A stretch of 64,000 bases of DNA from Acidobacteriota bacterium (GCA_020199905.1 JAIVJS010000076.1:1-64000); one strand, 5' to 3'. Counted from the first letter of the stretch, positions 31,829 through 40,985 are shown. Made by a program: numbers and translations. Notes: a model not told the origin generated them from the sequence alone.

Positions 31829-33763
31829 ATGAACGATAACAGGATGCCCGGCGGTTCCATTTCCATGATGCCCTTCGCCGAGCCCGGTCCCGAGCTGTTC
31901 CGCCACTTCGGCCATCCCGGTTTCCGGACGGGCCAGGAGGACGTCGTGCGCGCGGTGCTCGCGGGCCGGGACGTCCTCGCGGTCATGCCGACCGGGTCGG
32001 GCAAATCGATCGGATACCAGCTCCCCGCGGTGCTCCTCGAGGGAACGACCCTCGTCGTCTCGCCGCTGATCTCGCTCATGAAGGACCAGGTGGACGAGCT
32101 CCTCCGCCGCGGGATCCGGGCGGCGGCGATCCACTCGGGGCGAAGCCACTTCGAGCGCGGCGAGGCGCTGCGCGCGGCGCGCGCGGGGTCGCTCGACCTC
32201 CTCTACGTCGCGCCGGAGCGCTTCGCGTCGGATTCGTTCCGCGATCTGCTCGCGGAAATTCCCGTCGCTCTCTTCGCGGTCGACGAAGCGCACTGCGTCT
32301 CGGAATGGGGCCACGATTTCCGCCCGGATTACCGGACGCTGCGCGCGGCCGCGGACCGGTGCCACCGCCCGGGCGGCGCGGCAGGACGACCGCCGATCGC
32401 CGCGTTCACCGCCACCGCGACCCCGGAGGTCCGCACGGACATCGTCACGCTGCTCGGGCTCACAGATCCGGCGGTCTTCGTGGCGGGGTTCGACCGGCCG
32501 AACCTCTATCTCGACGTCCGCCGCGTCTCGGGCGAGATCGAGAAGTGCCGCCTTCTTCCCGGCCTCGTCGGAAACCGGCGAGCGCTCGTTTACACGGCGA
32601 CGCGCAAGAGCGCCGAGCGCGCGGCCGCCGCGCTCCAGTCGGCGGGCCTGCCGGCCGAGGCGTACCACGCCGGGCTCGACGAGGCCGAGCGCACGCGCGT
32701 GCAGGACGCCTTCGCCCGCGGCACTCTTCCGGCCGTCTGCGCCACGAATGCCTTCGGGATGGGAATCGACCGTCCGGACGTCGACGCGGTCGTCCACTTC
32801 GAGATCCCGGGCTCGCTCGAGGCGTACTACCAGGAGATCGGGCGCGGGGGCCGCGACGGCCGCCGGGCGGACACGACGCTCCTCTGGAACTACGTGGACG
32901 TCCGAACGCGCGAGTTCTTCATCGACCGTGACGATACGGAGCTCGATCCGAGGACGCGGAACGCATCGCCGGACCCGGAACAGCGCGAGCGCAAGCGCGA
33001 GCTCGACCGGGCCAAGCTGCGCCGGATGATCGCCTACGCGGACGCGACCGGCTGCCTCCGGGCGACGCTGCTCCGTTACTTCGGCGAGCGAGAGGCTCCC
33101 TCGCGCTGCGGCTTCTGCGGAAATTGCGCGCGCCGGGCGCCGCTCGGCGACGCCGATCTGCTGATCCTCCGCAAGGTGCTGTCGGGAATCGCTCGCGCCG
33201 GCGAGCGCTGGGGCAAGCGGAAGATCGCGGCGATGCTCATCGGCCGTCTGGAAGATCTGCCGGACTCGCTCGCGGGGCTCTCGACGACCGGGATCCTCTC
33301 GGACCTGTCGGCGAAGGCCGTCGAATCGTGGGTCGAGGCCGCGTCGGGAGCGGAGCTCCTCCGCGCCTCGGACGACGTCTACCGGACGCTGTCCCTCACC
33401 CGGCTCGGCCGCGACGTCATGGCCGGCCGGGCTTCCGCGGTCGAGCTCACCCTCCCGCCGCCGCCGGAGAGCAGGCCGCCTCGCCGGAAGAAGACGGCCG
33501 CGATGACGGCTGCCCTCATGACCGCGGACGCCCCGGAGGAAGCCGTCGTCGACCGGTTGCGCGCGTGGCGCCGCGAGGAGGCTTCCCGTCGCGGCGTTCC
33601 TGCCTACGTCGTCTTCCACGACAAGACGCTCCTCGCCATCGCGACCGCGCGGCCCCGGACGCTCTCCGCTCTCGGCCAGATCTCAGGGATCGGGCCCGCG
33701 AAGCTGCAGGCCTACGGCGCCGCATTGCTGGAAGCCCTGGAGACGGAAGGCGGGAGGCGGTAG
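31829..33763 (+). CDS. recQ: ATP-dependent DNA helicase RecQ
   Basis: 644 aa. SF2 motifs: [20 protein letters not shown] (motif 0), [14 protein letters not shown] (I), [17 protein letters not shown] (II), FTATATPEV (III), [14 protein letters not shown] (V), [10 protein letters not shown] (VI). A zinc-binding RQC segment has [10 protein letters not shown] and an upstream Cys, and an HRDC-like domain ends the protein ([20 protein letters not shown], then [13 protein letters not shown]). It unwinds DNA for recombination and fork repair. The C-terminal GGRR and TAG stop fall in a GGCGGGA array. Confidence 0.95.
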   Translation: MNDNRMPGGSISMMPFAEPGPELFRHFGHPGFRTGQEDVVRAVLAGRDVLAVMPTGSGKSIGYQLPAVLLEGTTLVVSPLISLMKDQVDELLRRGIRAAAIHSGRSHFERGEALRAARAGSLDLLYVAPERFASDSFRDLLAEIPVALFAVDEAHCVSEWGHDFRPDYRTLRAAADRCHRPGGAAGRPPIAAFTATATPEVRTDIVTLLGLTDPAVFVAGFDRPNLYLDVRRVSGEIEKCRLLPGLVGNRRALVYTATRKSAERAAAALQSAGLPAEAYHAGLDEAERTRVQDAFARGTLPAVCATNAFGMGIDRPDVDAVVHFEIPGSLEAYYQEIGRGGRDGRRADTTLLWNYVDVRTREFFIDRDDTELDPRTRNASPDPEQRERKRELDRAKLRRMIAYADATGCLRATLLRYFGEREAPSRCGFCGNCARRAPLGDADLLILRKVLSGIARAGERWGKRKIAAMLIGRLEDLPDSLAGLSTTGILSDLSAKAVESWVEAASGAELLRASDDVYRTLSLTRLGRDVMAGRASAVELTLPPPPESRPPRRKKTAAMTAALMTADAPEEAVVDRLRAWRREEASRRGVPAYVVFHDKTLLAIATARPRTLSALGQISGIGPAKLQAYGAALLEALETEGGRR

Positions 33764-33777
33764 GCGGGAGGCGGAAC
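33748..33777. repeat. GGCGGGA heptad array
   Basis: GGCGGGA, GGCGGTA, GGCGGGA, GGCGGAA in exact 7-nt register. The second unit contains the TAG stop of recQ (33761-33763), so the last residues of RecQ are repeat-encoded. Confidence 0.85.
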
Positions 33778-33841
33778 GCAATCCGGGCGAAGGCGCGCGC
33801 CATACGAGTCAGGCCGTTGGCTCGAACGCGACGACCAGGTC

Positions 33842-33885
33842 CCAACTCTCACCACTCAACTCTCAACTCATTCACTCTTAACTTC
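33842..33885. repeat. AACTCTC heptad array before the S9 peptidase
   Basis: CAACTCT, CACCACT, CAACTCT, CAACTCA, TTCACTC, TTAACTT in register, about 20 nt before the ATG at 33907. Between it and the GGCGGGA array is 65 nt of unassigned sequence. Confidence 0.8.
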
Positions 33886-33906
33886 CTCCCGGCTTAGACT
33901 TCCCCC

Positions 33907-35991
33907 ATGCGCACTTCTTTTCGCCGCTTCTCCGGCTCTGCCCTGTTTTCGGCGCTGTCCTTCGCGGCTTCGGCCGCGCCTTTCACGCTCGAGCAGGTGC
34001 TGAGCGCGCCGTTTCCCTCCGAGCTCGTCGCGGCCCCCGCGGGGGGCGCCGTCGCGTGGGTCTTCGACGCGCGCGGCGCGCGAAACATCTGGGCGGCGCA
34101 ACCTCCCGAGTATCGCGGCCGCAGCGTCACCGCCTACCGCGAAGACGACGGTCAGGAGATCTCCGATCTCGCCTTCACGTCCGACGGCAAGGCGATCGTG
34201 TACGTGCGCGGCGGCGACGCGAACCGCAACGGCGACATCCCCAACCCCGCGCTGTCGCCGGACGGCGCCGAACAGGCGGTTTACGCAATCGAGGTTTCCG
34301 GCGGCGCGCCCCGGAAGCTCGCCGACGGTCACTCTCCCGCCGTCTCGCCCCGGGACGGCCGTGTCGCCTTCGTGTCCAAAGGGCAGGTCTTCTCCATCCC
34401 TCTGGCCGGAGCGGATAAGCCGGCGCCGCTCTTCAAGACGCGCGGAGATGCCGCGGACCTGCGCTGGTCGCCGGACGGCGCCCGTCTCGCCTTCGTCAGC
34501 CGGCGCGGCGATCACTCCTTCGTGGGCGTCTTCGACGCGGCCGCCCGCACGATCCGCTACCTCGACCCGAGCGTGGACCGCGACCAGAGCCCCATCTGGT
34601 CGCCGGATGGCTCACGCGTCGCGTTTCTCCGCGTGCCGTCCTCCCGCGCGCTCCAGTGGTTCCGCCCTCACCGCGAGGCGGCGCCCTGGTCGATCCGGGT
34701 CGCGGACGCCTCCACGGGAGCGGGCCGCGAGGCCTTTCACGCGGCGGAGGGGCGAGGCAGCGTCTTTCGCGCGGTGGTGGCCTCGGAGCAGATCCTCTGG
34801 GCGGCGCCCGACCGGCTGATCTTCCCATGGGAGCGCGACGGCTGGACCCACCTTTACGCGGTCCCGGCGTCCGGGGGCGGACCCATTCTTCTGACTCCCG
34901 GCGATTTCGAAGTCGAGTACGTCGCTCTCTCCCCCGACCGCCGCTCCGTTCTCTTCAACTCGAACCAGAACGACATCGACCGCCGCCACCTGTGGAAGGT
35001 CGCCGCGTCAGGAGGTCCTCCCACGGCCCTGACGACGGGCCGGGAAGTCGAGTGGGCGCCGGTCGGGACCTCGGATGGCCGCGCCGTCGCGTTCCTGCGC
35101 TCGGACGCGCGCAAGCCGCCGCGCCCCGCGATCTGGCGCGAAGCCGCCGGCTCGAAAGACCTGGCCCCCGACGCGATCCCGCCGGATTTCCCCGAGTCGT
35201 CTCTCGTCGTGCCCGAGCCGGTGGTCTTTCCGGCGGCGGACGGGATGAAGATCCACGGGCAGCTCTTCCTCCCGCCGGGAGGATCGGGGACGCGCCGGCC
35301 CGCGGCAATCTTTTTTCACGGTGGATCGCGGCGGCAGATGCTCCTCGGGTGGCACTACAACTACTACTACCGCAACTCCTACGCCTTCAATCAATACCTC
35401 GCCAGCCGCGGCTTCGTCGTGCTCTCCGTCAATTACCGGAGCGGCATCGGGTACGGAATGGAGTTTCGCGAGGCGCTCGAATACGGCGCCACGGGCGGGA
35501 GCGAGTTCCGGGACGTGACCGGCGCGGGCCTCTATCTCCGCGCGCGTTCCGACGTCGAGCCCTCCGCGATCGGTCTCTGGGGCGGCTCCTACGGCGGGTA
35601 CCTGACCGCGCTCGGGCTCGCCCGCGCCTCCGATCTCTTTGCCGCGGGCGTCGACCTCCACGGCGTCCACGACTGGAACCTGGTGATCCGCAACTTCGAG
35701 ACGACCTACGATCCGGAGAAGAACGCCGCCGCGGCCCGGCTGGCCTTCGATTCGTCGCCCCTCGCCTTCGTCGGGACCTGGCGATCTCCCGTCCTGTTGA
35801 TCCACGGCGACGACGACCGCAACGTCCCGTTCGGCGAGTCCGTGAACCTCGCGGAAGCGCTTCGCGGGCGCAAGGTCGAAGTGGAGCAGCTCGTTTTTCC
35901 CGACGAGGTGCACGACTTCCTCCGGCACGAGAACTGGCTCAAGGCCTACAAGGCCGCCGATGAGTTCCTGGAGAGAAGGTTGAAGAAGTAG
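33907..35991 (+). CDS. Exported S9 prolyl-oligopeptidase-family peptidase
   Basis: 694 aa. Signal peptide (FSGSALFSALSFAASAAP), then a beta-propeller with WD40/TolB-like blades (FTSDGKAIVYVRGG, RWSPDGARLAFVS, WSPDGSRVAFLR, LSPDRRSVLFNS) over residues ~40-430. An alpha/beta hydrolase catalytic domain from ~440 has Ser in GLWGGSYGGYLTAL, Asp in LIHGDDDRNVPF and His in FPDEVHDFL. S9 peptidases of this design release di- and tripeptides or act on acylated peptides in the periplasm. Complete triad, normal length. Stop is followed at once by a heptad array. Confidence 0.93.
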   Translation: MRTSFRRFSGSALFSALSFAASAAPFTLEQVLSAPFPSELVAAPAGGAVAWVFDARGARNIWAAQPPEYRGRSVTAYREDDGQEISDLAFTSDGKAIVYVRGGDANRNGDIPNPALSPDGAEQAVYAIEVSGGAPRKLADGHSPAVSPRDGRVAFVSKGQVFSIPLAGADKPAPLFKTRGDAADLRWSPDGARLAFVSRRGDHSFVGVFDAAARTIRYLDPSVDRDQSPIWSPDGSRVAFLRVPSSRALQWFRPHREAAPWSIRVADASTGAGREAFHAAEGRGSVFRAVVASEQILWAAPDRLIFPWERDGWTHLYAVPASGGGPILLTPGDFEVEYVALSPDRRSVLFNSNQNDIDRRHLWKVAASGGPPTALTTGREVEWAPVGTSDGRAVAFLRSDARKPPRPAIWREAAGSKDLAPDAIPPDFPESSLVVPEPVVFPAADGMKIHGQLFLPPGGSGTRRPAAIFFHGGSRRQMLLGWHYNYYYRNSYAFNQYLASRGFVVLSVNYRSGIGYGMEFREALEYGATGGSEFRDVTGAGLYLRARSDVEPSAIGLWGGSYGGYLTALGLARASDLFAAGVDLHGVHDWNLVIRNFETTYDPEKNAAAARLAFDSSPLAFVGTWRSPVLLIHGDDDRNVPFGESVNLAEALRGRKVEVEQLVFPDEVHDFLRHENWLKAYKAADEFLERRLKK

Positions 35992-36090
35992 CTGTCAGCT
36001 TTCAGCTCTCAGCGATCAGCCAGAAAGATCGTCACACTCTCGCGGGTCGAGGAGCGCAAACTGAAAACTGATGACCGCTGACTGAATACT
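35990..36090. repeat. AGCTGTC array facing a CAGTTTT-type array
   Basis: Left arm 35990-36019 (AGCTGTC, AGCTTTC, AGCTCTC, AGCGATC, AGCCAGA). Right arm 36057-36090 (AAACTGA, AAACTGA, TGACCGC, TGACTGA). They are of opposite sense and bracket 37 nt. The left arm begins in the TAG stop of the S9 peptidase; the right arm ends 4 nt before the SUI1 ATG. Confidence 0.85.
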
Positions 36091-36094
36091 CCTC

Positions 36095-36442
36095 ATGAAA
36101 GATCGGATCGTCTTCTCGAGCGGGGTTGGCCGGCGTTGCCCCGAGTGCGGCTGGCCGGAGATCGACTGCCGCTGCTCTTCGACGCTCACCCGCGGCCGCG
36201 AGGCCGTGCCGCCCGTCGTCACGGCAAAGCTCCGGGTCGAGAAGCGCGCGTCGGGGAAGAGCGTCACCGTCGTCGACGGTCTTCCCGACAACGCCGAGCT
36301 GCTCTCGGGACTCGCGAAGGAATGGAAGAAGGCGTGCGGAACCGGCGGGACCGCGGGCCAGGGATGGGTGGAGCTGCAGGGCGATCAGCGCGAACGCCTT
36401 CGCGAGATGGTTCGGAAAAGAGGGTGGAAGGTGAAAGGATGA
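36095..36442 (+). CDS. Bacterial SUI1/eIF1-like protein with N-terminal Cys cluster
   Basis: 115 aa. The eIF1/SUI1 core is clear: ASGKSVTVVDGLPDNAELLS, then KKACGTGGTAGQGWVELQGD, and QRERLREMVRKRGWKVKG. Homologous to E. coli YciH, which affects start-site fidelity. The N-terminus adds RRCPECGWPEIDCRCSS, four cysteines that look like a small zinc site. It is 7 nt upstream of the phosphatase gene. Confidence 0.93.
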   Translation: MKDRIVFSSGVGRRCPECGWPEIDCRCSSTLTRGREAVPPVVTAKLRVEKRASGKSVTVVDGLPDNAELLSGLAKEWKKACGTGGTAGQGWVELQGDQRERLREMVRKRGWKVKG

Positions 36443-36449
36443 CGCGGCC

Positions 36450-37133
36450 ATGACGACCCGCGTGTACCTGGTCCGCCACGGGGCCACCACGCTCTCCGCC
36501 GAAGACAGGTTTGCGGGGGCGACGGACGCGCCGCTGTCGGACCTCGGGCGGGCGCAGGTCGAGAGTCTCGCCGCGCGGCTCGCGTCCGACCCGATCGCCG
36601 CCTTCTACGCCAGCCCGATGGGACGCACGATGGAGACCGCCCGGATTCTGGCGTCGCCCCATGGACGGGAGCCGATCGCTCGCGAAGGGCTGCGGGAGAT
36701 CAACCACGGCAGGTGGGAGGAGAAGACGCGGGCCGAAGTCGAGCGGCTCTACCCCGAGGAATACGCGCAATGGGAGACCGACCCGTTCTCCTTCGCGCCG
36801 CAAGGCGGCGAGAGCGGTCTCGGCGTGACGGCGCGCGCGCTTCCCGCCCTGCTCGAGATCGTGTCCGCCCACGCGAACGAGCACGTCGTCATCGCGTCGC
36901 ACAAGGCGACGATCCGCCTCCTCGTCAGCTCGCTTCTCGGCTTCGACGCCCGGACCTACCGCGACCGGCTGGACCAGAGCCCCGCGTCCCTGAACATTCT
37001 GGACTTCCGCGATGCCACCCGCGCCCGGCTGACCCTCTTCAACGACACCTCGCACTACGCCGATGCCGGATCGGGAGTTCCCTCCGAGCCTTCCGCCCGG
37101 CTCTCGAAGTGGTGGGACGGGCCCAAATCCTGA
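36450..37133 (+). CDS. Histidine phosphatase superfamily protein
   Basis: 227 aa. Catalytic RHG in VYLVRHGATTLSAEDRFAG, the second Arg in YASPMGRTMETARILA, acid in LREINHGRWEEKTRAEV, and second His in HVVIASHKATIRLLV. Matches phosphoglycerate-mutase-like or CobC-like phosphatases that pass through a phosphohistidine. The substrate (sugar phosphate, alpha-ribazole phosphate or other) cannot be fixed. Follows SUI1 by 7 nt. Confidence 0.9.
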   Translation: MTTRVYLVRHGATTLSAEDRFAGATDAPLSDLGRAQVESLAARLASDPIAAFYASPMGRTMETARILASPHGREPIAREGLREINHGRWEEKTRAEVERLYPEEYAQWETDPFSFAPQGGESGLGVTARALPALLEIVSAHANEHVVIASHKATIRLLVSSLLGFDARTYRDRLDQSPASLNILDFRDATRARLTLFNDTSHYADAGSGVPSEPSARLSKWWDGPKS

Positions 37134-37153
37134 CCGTCCCTCGAAAGGATTCG

Positions 37154-37528
37154 ATGATCAACCCTCGCACGCTTCGCCGGGTTCACCTCTACCTGGGCGC
37201 TCTCTTCGCGCCCGTCCTGCTCGTTTTCACGGCGAGCGGCGCGTGGCAGGTCTATCGGTGGAACGACGCGAAGAAAGATGGGAGCGACACGCCTCCCGCC
37301 GTCATACGGGTGGTCTCGGAAATTCACCGCGACCAGACGCTCGCCAAAGACAGGCCGGCGAGGGGCGGCATCAAAGCCTTCGTTTTCGCGGCCTGCCTCG
37401 CGCTGATTTCGACGACACTGCTGGGAATCGCAATGGCCTACCGCTTCACGACGCGGCCCGTCGCCGTCACGCTCTGCCTTCTCGCCGGAATCCTGGTGCC
37501 CGCTCTCCTTCTCCTCCTCGGCCGTTAG
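37154..37528 (+). CDS. Small PepSY-associated membrane protein
   Basis: 124 aa from the ATG at 37154, with AAAGGA upstream. RRVHLYLGALFAPVLLVFTASGAWQVY is a first membrane helix of the PepSY-TM type; two more helices follow (AFVFAACLALISTTLLGIAM and PVAVTLCLLAGILVPALLLL). The short loop contains no PepSY domain proper, so it may be a reduced relative. Function unknown. Co-directional with the phosphatase, 20 nt apart. A CAGTTTT-type array starts right after the stop. Confidence 0.6.
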   Translation: MINPRTLRRVHLYLGALFAPVLLVFTASGAWQVYRWNDAKKDGSDTPPAVIRVVSEIHRDQTLAKDRPARGGIKAFVFAACLALISTTLLGIAMAYRFTTRPVAVTLCLLAGILVPALLLLLGR

Positions 37529-37530
37529 GA

Positions 37531-37558
37531 CTGAAAACCGAAAACTGACCACTCAAAA
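37531..37558. repeat. GAAAACC/GAAAACTG heptad array
   Basis: CTGAAAA, CCGAAAA, CTGACCA, CTCAAAA units in register, filling the gap between the PepSY-like gene and the RlmA-like gene and carrying the only candidate (CTG) start codon for the latter's full N-terminus. Confidence 0.75.
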
Positions 37559-37577
37559 CCCCTCCCTCCGCTGTCCG

Positions 37578-38393
37578 GTGCGAGGCTGCGGAGAGCCGCT
37601 GGCTCGCGCGGGAGCCACGTGGTCCTGCGAACGCGGTCATACGTTCGACCCGTCGCGCAGCGGGTACCTGAACCTCCTCCAGCCCCAGGATCGCAAGTCG
37701 AAGCATCCCGGCGACTCGAAGGCGGCGGCGGCAGCGCGGCGGCGGCTGTCGGATGCGGGCCTCGAAAACGCGATGCGCGACGAGGTGCTCCGCGAATACG
37801 ACTCTCTGCCCTCCGGGGAGGAACGACGCCGGGCGGTCCTCGACGTCGGCTGCGGGGAGGGGTTTCTGCTGGGATCGCTCGCCGGGTCGCGCGCGCTCGA
37901 AGCTCACGGGATCGACATTTCGGCTCTGGCGATCGATCTCGCCGCGAAACGGTATCCCGGCGCGACGTGGATTGTGGGCAACGCGGATCGCGGCCTCCCG
38001 TGGAGGGACGGCTCCTTCGATCTCGTCCTGTCGGTCACGGCGCGCCGGAACGGTCCGGAGATGCGGAGAGTTCTCCGGGCTTCCGGCCGCGTCCTCGTCG
38101 CGGTGCCGGGACCGGACGACCTCGCGGAGCTCCGAAAGGCGCTCCTCGGAAAAGCGACGGAACGGGACCGGGGCGCCTCCGCGGCGGAGGAGCTGGCGCC
38201 GGATCTCGAGCTGCTCTCCCGCCGGACGGTGCGGACCTCGGCGAGGCTTTCCGCCGCGCAGATCCAGGACCTGCTGACGGCGACCTATCGGGGCGGCCGA
38301 CTCCGCGAGGCGGAGCGCGGGGCCGGGATCGGAGACCTCGCCGTCACGATCAGCCGGGAGCTCCTCGTCTTCCGGGCCGGCGCGCCCGCCTGA
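37578..38393 (+). CDS. RlmA-like rRNA guanine-N1 methyltransferase
   Basis: 271 aa from GTG 37578. WSCERGHTFDPSRSGYLNLL (about residues 15-34) is the RlmA zinc/GHxFD segment, and VLDVGCGEGFLLGSLAG is the SAM-binding loop; SVTARRNGPEMRRVLRASGR follows. RlmA methylates G745/G748 of 23S rRNA. The first zinc-ligand pair of the family (CP..C) would need the in-frame codons TGT CCG just upstream of the GTG. No standard start precedes them, only a CTG at 37545 inside the heptad array. So either CTG is used or the true start was overwritten. Confidence 0.82.
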   Translation: MRGCGEPLARAGATWSCERGHTFDPSRSGYLNLLQPQDRKSKHPGDSKAAAAARRRLSDAGLENAMRDEVLREYDSLPSGEERRRAVLDVGCGEGFLLGSLAGSRALEAHGIDISALAIDLAAKRYPGATWIVGNADRGLPWRDGSFDLVLSVTARRNGPEMRRVLRASGRVLVAVPGPDDLAELRKALLGKATERDRGASAAEELAPDLELLSRRTVRTSARLSAAQIQDLLTATYRGGRLREAERGAGIGDLAVTISRELLVFRAGAPA

Positions 38394-38400
38394 TCGCGTC

Positions 38401-39666
38401 CTACTTCGCGCGGGCGCGGATCGCGTTGCGGAAGGCGGCGCGGCCCTTCTCGTCCGGGATGTTCTCCGAGAGAGCGGACCCGAGCGCCACCAGGTTCGGG
38501 GCCGTTTTCGCGGCCTTCTTGACGAGCACGCGCGCCAGCGGGCCGATGTGCCGCGCGAGCTCCATCGAGACGAAGTGGAGGTCCTCTTCCCGGAACGCCG
38601 GAGCGGGCGTCGGAACCGGTGCCGGGGTCGGCGCGACGGGGGGCGTCGCGACCGCGCCCGGGCGAGCCTCCGGAAACGGCACCGACCAGGCGCGTGATCC
38701 CGTGGGAGCGGGCGGAGTCTGCAGGCCGCGGGCTGGCGGCGAAGGAGTCCGAGACCTCTGCGGCGACCCGACCCGGTCCGTGTCGATGATCGTCGCGATG
38801 CCGGTGATACCGGGCTCGTCGGCCTCCGGCGCCTCCCCGATCTGCAGCCGGTAGAGGTCCCGGTCGACCGCGTCCACGTTCGGGTAGCGCTCCTCGCGCT
38901 CCTTGGCCATCATTTTGCGCAGGACGCGGCAAATCCCGTCCGAGAGGACCGGCTCGTACTGCCGGGGGTCGGGCAGGGGGTAAGTGAGGTGCATCGACAT
39001 CACGAGCGCACCCGAGGTGCCCTTGTAGGGGGCGTGGCCGGTGACCAGATGGTAGAAGGTCGCGCCGAGAGAGTAGATGTCGGCGCGCGCGTCGATGTCC
39101 TTCAGGCCGCGAATCTGTTCCGGCGAGATGTACTGGGGAGTCCCGACGGCCTCTCCCGTCAGCGTCAGGCTCTGGTCTTCTCCGACCCGCTTGGCGATCC
39201 CAAGGTCCACGAGCTTCAATTCGGCGCGGCTGGTGAACATCAGGTTGTCGGGCTTGATGTCGCGGTGGACGATCCCCGCGGCGTGCGCGACGGCAAGCGC
39301 CCGCACTGCCTGGCGGATGACGATCACCGCGTCCTTCTCGCTGAACCGCCCGCCCTTCATGTGCGTCCGGAGCGACTGGCCGTCCACGTACTCCATCGCG
39401 AGGTAATGAATGCCGTCGACGCATCCGAAGTCGTAGACCTGTACGATGTTCGGATGGTTCAGGCGAGCGACGACGCGCGCTTCCTTCAGGAACCGATGCA
39501 CGAAGTCCTTGTCCGCCGCGAACTGCGGTGCGAGAGTCTTCAACGCGACGATGCGTTCGAGCGTCACGTTCTTCGCGCGATACACCTTCCCCATCCCGCC
39601 GGAGCCGAGCTCCTCGAGGACCTCGTAGGCGCCGAAGCGCCGCCCCGCGAGGCTCTCTTCCGTCAC
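38401..39666 (-). CDS. Hanks-type serine/threonine protein kinase
   Basis: 421 aa. Glycine loop LGSGGMGKVYRA (residues 20-31), K43 in VALKTL, catalytic loop HRDIKPDN (D136), metal motif DLG (154-156) in place of DFG, and GTPQYISPEQIRG in the activation segment. After about residue 290 a Pro/Ala-rich linker leads to a short helical C-terminal region (HFVSMELARHIGPLARVLVK, then GSALSENIPDEKGRAAFRNA) found on other kinases of this type and possibly regulatory. No membrane helix. It lies 76 nt downstream of a haem-sensor/HAMP gene on the same strand, a plausible input. Confidence 0.93.
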   Translation of the reverse strand: MTEESLAGRRFGAYEVLEELGSGGMGKVYRAKNVTLERIVALKTLAPQFAADKDFVHRFLKEARVVARLNHPNIVQVYDFGCVDGIHYLAMEYVDGQSLRTHMKGGRFSEKDAVIVIRQAVRALAVAHAAGIVHRDIKPDNLMFTSRAELKLVDLGIAKRVGEDQSLTLTGEAVGTPQYISPEQIRGLKDIDARADIYSLGATFYHLVTGHAPYKGTSGALVMSMHLTYPLPDPRQYEPVLSDGICRVLRKMMAKEREERYPNVDAVDRDLYRLQIGEAPEADEPGITGIATIIDTDRVGSPQRSRTPSPPARGLQTPPAPTGSRAWSVPFPEARPGAVATPPVAPTPAPVPTPAPAFREEDLHFVSMELARHIGPLARVLVKKAAKTAPNLVALGSALSENIPDEKGRAAFRNAIRARAK

Positions 39667-39742
39667 GACCGGGCGCTCCGGGACCGCGCGTCGCGGAAGG
39701 GCGTCCCGCTCACGGGACGGGGTCGCGCTTCGGGCACCCCCG

Positions 39743-40618
39743 CTACTCCTCCTCGAGCAGCTTGAGGGCCTTCACGAGGCTGATCCGCATCCGGTTGAAG
39801 GACCCCGCGAGCACGCCGACCTCGTCCTGACTCCCGAGTCGGACCTCCGGCGCTTCGAGGTCGCCCATCGAAACGGCATCCGCCATCTGGGAGAGCCGTC
39901 GGATCGGGCGAAGGATCGTGAACCACAGCAGGAGATTCAAAAGCACGAGGATGAACGCGAAGATTCCCACGAGCGAGGCCAGCATGGTGCGGTGCGCCTG
40001 CTGCGCCATCGCGAGAGGCACCGCCATGGGGACCGACACGATCTGAGCGCCGATGGTCTCCTGCAGCTTCCAGCCGTATCCGCCGGCCGTGCCGTACCTC
40101 TTCACGACGGACGCGGGCGTCATCTCGGGCGTCGTGTGACAGGACAGGCAGCCGGGGTCGGTGATCGTGATCGGCCGGGCGAGATACAGCGCCCTGCCCA
40201 GGGGAGCGTCGCGCTCGCCGATGATCTCGTGGAGCTTCGTGTCTCCGCGGAAGGCGTTGACGACGTCCGCCTCCCAGTCGACCGTGCGGTCGCGCGGGTT
40301 CGTCGGGTTCAACGTGGCTTCCTTGTACATGTACTCGGGGTGCGTCTCCCGCAGCGTGTTGAAGATCTCCGTCGCCGAATAGGCGGGGATCGTCTGCGGG
40401 AGGAATTCCTCGGTCAGGCGTCCGGCCAGCAGCGGCTTGATCTGCTTGTTGGTGTAGCCGCGGGTGGCCAGGGCCGTCTGCATCATCAGCCGCGCGTGCT
40501 GAATCACCTGGGTGCGGGCATTCTTCTGAAGGAGGTTCTGGGTGATGAGGTGCGCCGGCACGAGCGCGATCCCGACACACAGAACCAGGATCAAGTTGAA
40601 CTTGACCAGAAGCGACAT
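39743..40618 (-). CDS. DUF3365 (Tll0287-like) haem-sensor protein with HAMP, no output domain
   Basis: 291 aa. N-terminal membrane helix (FNLILVLCVGIALVPAHLIT), periplasmic DUF3365-type domain with one c-haem site CLSCH (C157-H161), second membrane helix (LASLVGIFAFILVLLNLLLW, ~214-233), then a HAMP domain (LRPIRRLSQMADAVSMGDLE to ~285). The protein ends right after HAMP, without histidine kinase, chemotaxis or cyclase output. Such domains usually feed an effector in the same chain; here the next gene on the strand is a Ser/Thr kinase, so signal passing in trans is a reasonable guess. Redox or gas sensing is inferred from the haem. Confidence 0.85.
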   Translation of the reverse strand: MSLLVKFNLILVLCVGIALVPAHLITQNLLQKNARTQVIQHARLMMQTALATRGYTNKQIKPLLAGRLTEEFLPQTIPAYSATEIFNTLRETHPEYMYKEATLNPTNPRDRTVDWEADVVNAFRGDTKLHEIIGERDAPLGRALYLARPITITDPGCLSCHTTPEMTPASVVKRYGTAGGYGWKLQETIGAQIVSVPMAVPLAMAQQAHRTMLASLVGIFAFILVLLNLLLWFTILRPIRRLSQMADAVSMGDLEAPEVRLGSQDEVGVLAGSFNRMRISLVKALKLLEEE

Positions 40619-40768
40619 GGGTTCTCCTGTTTCCTGTCCGTTTCGGAGACACCATTCTAACGCGGGCAGTCCAATCGGCGATGTGCGAGAGACTTACCTT
40701 CACGCCGACCTTCTCTCCGGCTCGTGGGGAGCCCTCTTCTCGGTATCGCCCTCCAGATGAATGACGCC

Positions 40769-40985
40769 CTCACCCCGGCCCTCTCCGGCAAGCGGGGAGA
40801 GGGGGAGAGCTGCGCTTGCGTGGAGATGCTGGCGACGCTCGCAGCGTGAGAAGTCTCCCGACCGAAGGGAAGGAGGAGGCTCACGCTGCGGGAGCCGGAG
40901 CTCGCGGAGGGACGAGGCGAGCGGTCGAGCCATCAGGCGAGCCGCCGGCGCGTGAGCGCGTCCCGGAGGGAGGCGACGGAGGTTT
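40769..40985 (-). repeat. Composite repeat: REP-like hairpin plus dispersed palindromic element, copy 2
   Basis: Hairpin CCCTCTCC (40779-40786) / GGGGAGAGGG (40794-40803), then unrelated spacer, GTCTCCCGACC..AGGG (40852 on), and the dispersed element GGAGGAGGCTCACGCTGCGG ... to 40985 with the inner pair GCGAGCGGTCGAGCC / GGCGAGCCGC. The right end (GTCCCGGAGGGAGGCG) is degenerate. Overall length matches the composite at 42602-42817. Lies in the 546-nt gap between the haem-sensor gene and rhlE. Confidence 0.8.

Noticed and set aside
31829..33763. RecQ as part of a phage-defence locus
   Set aside because: It is divergent from typA with ordinary housekeeping neighbours and no nuclease or sensor partners; a normal chromosomal recQ is the simplest reading.
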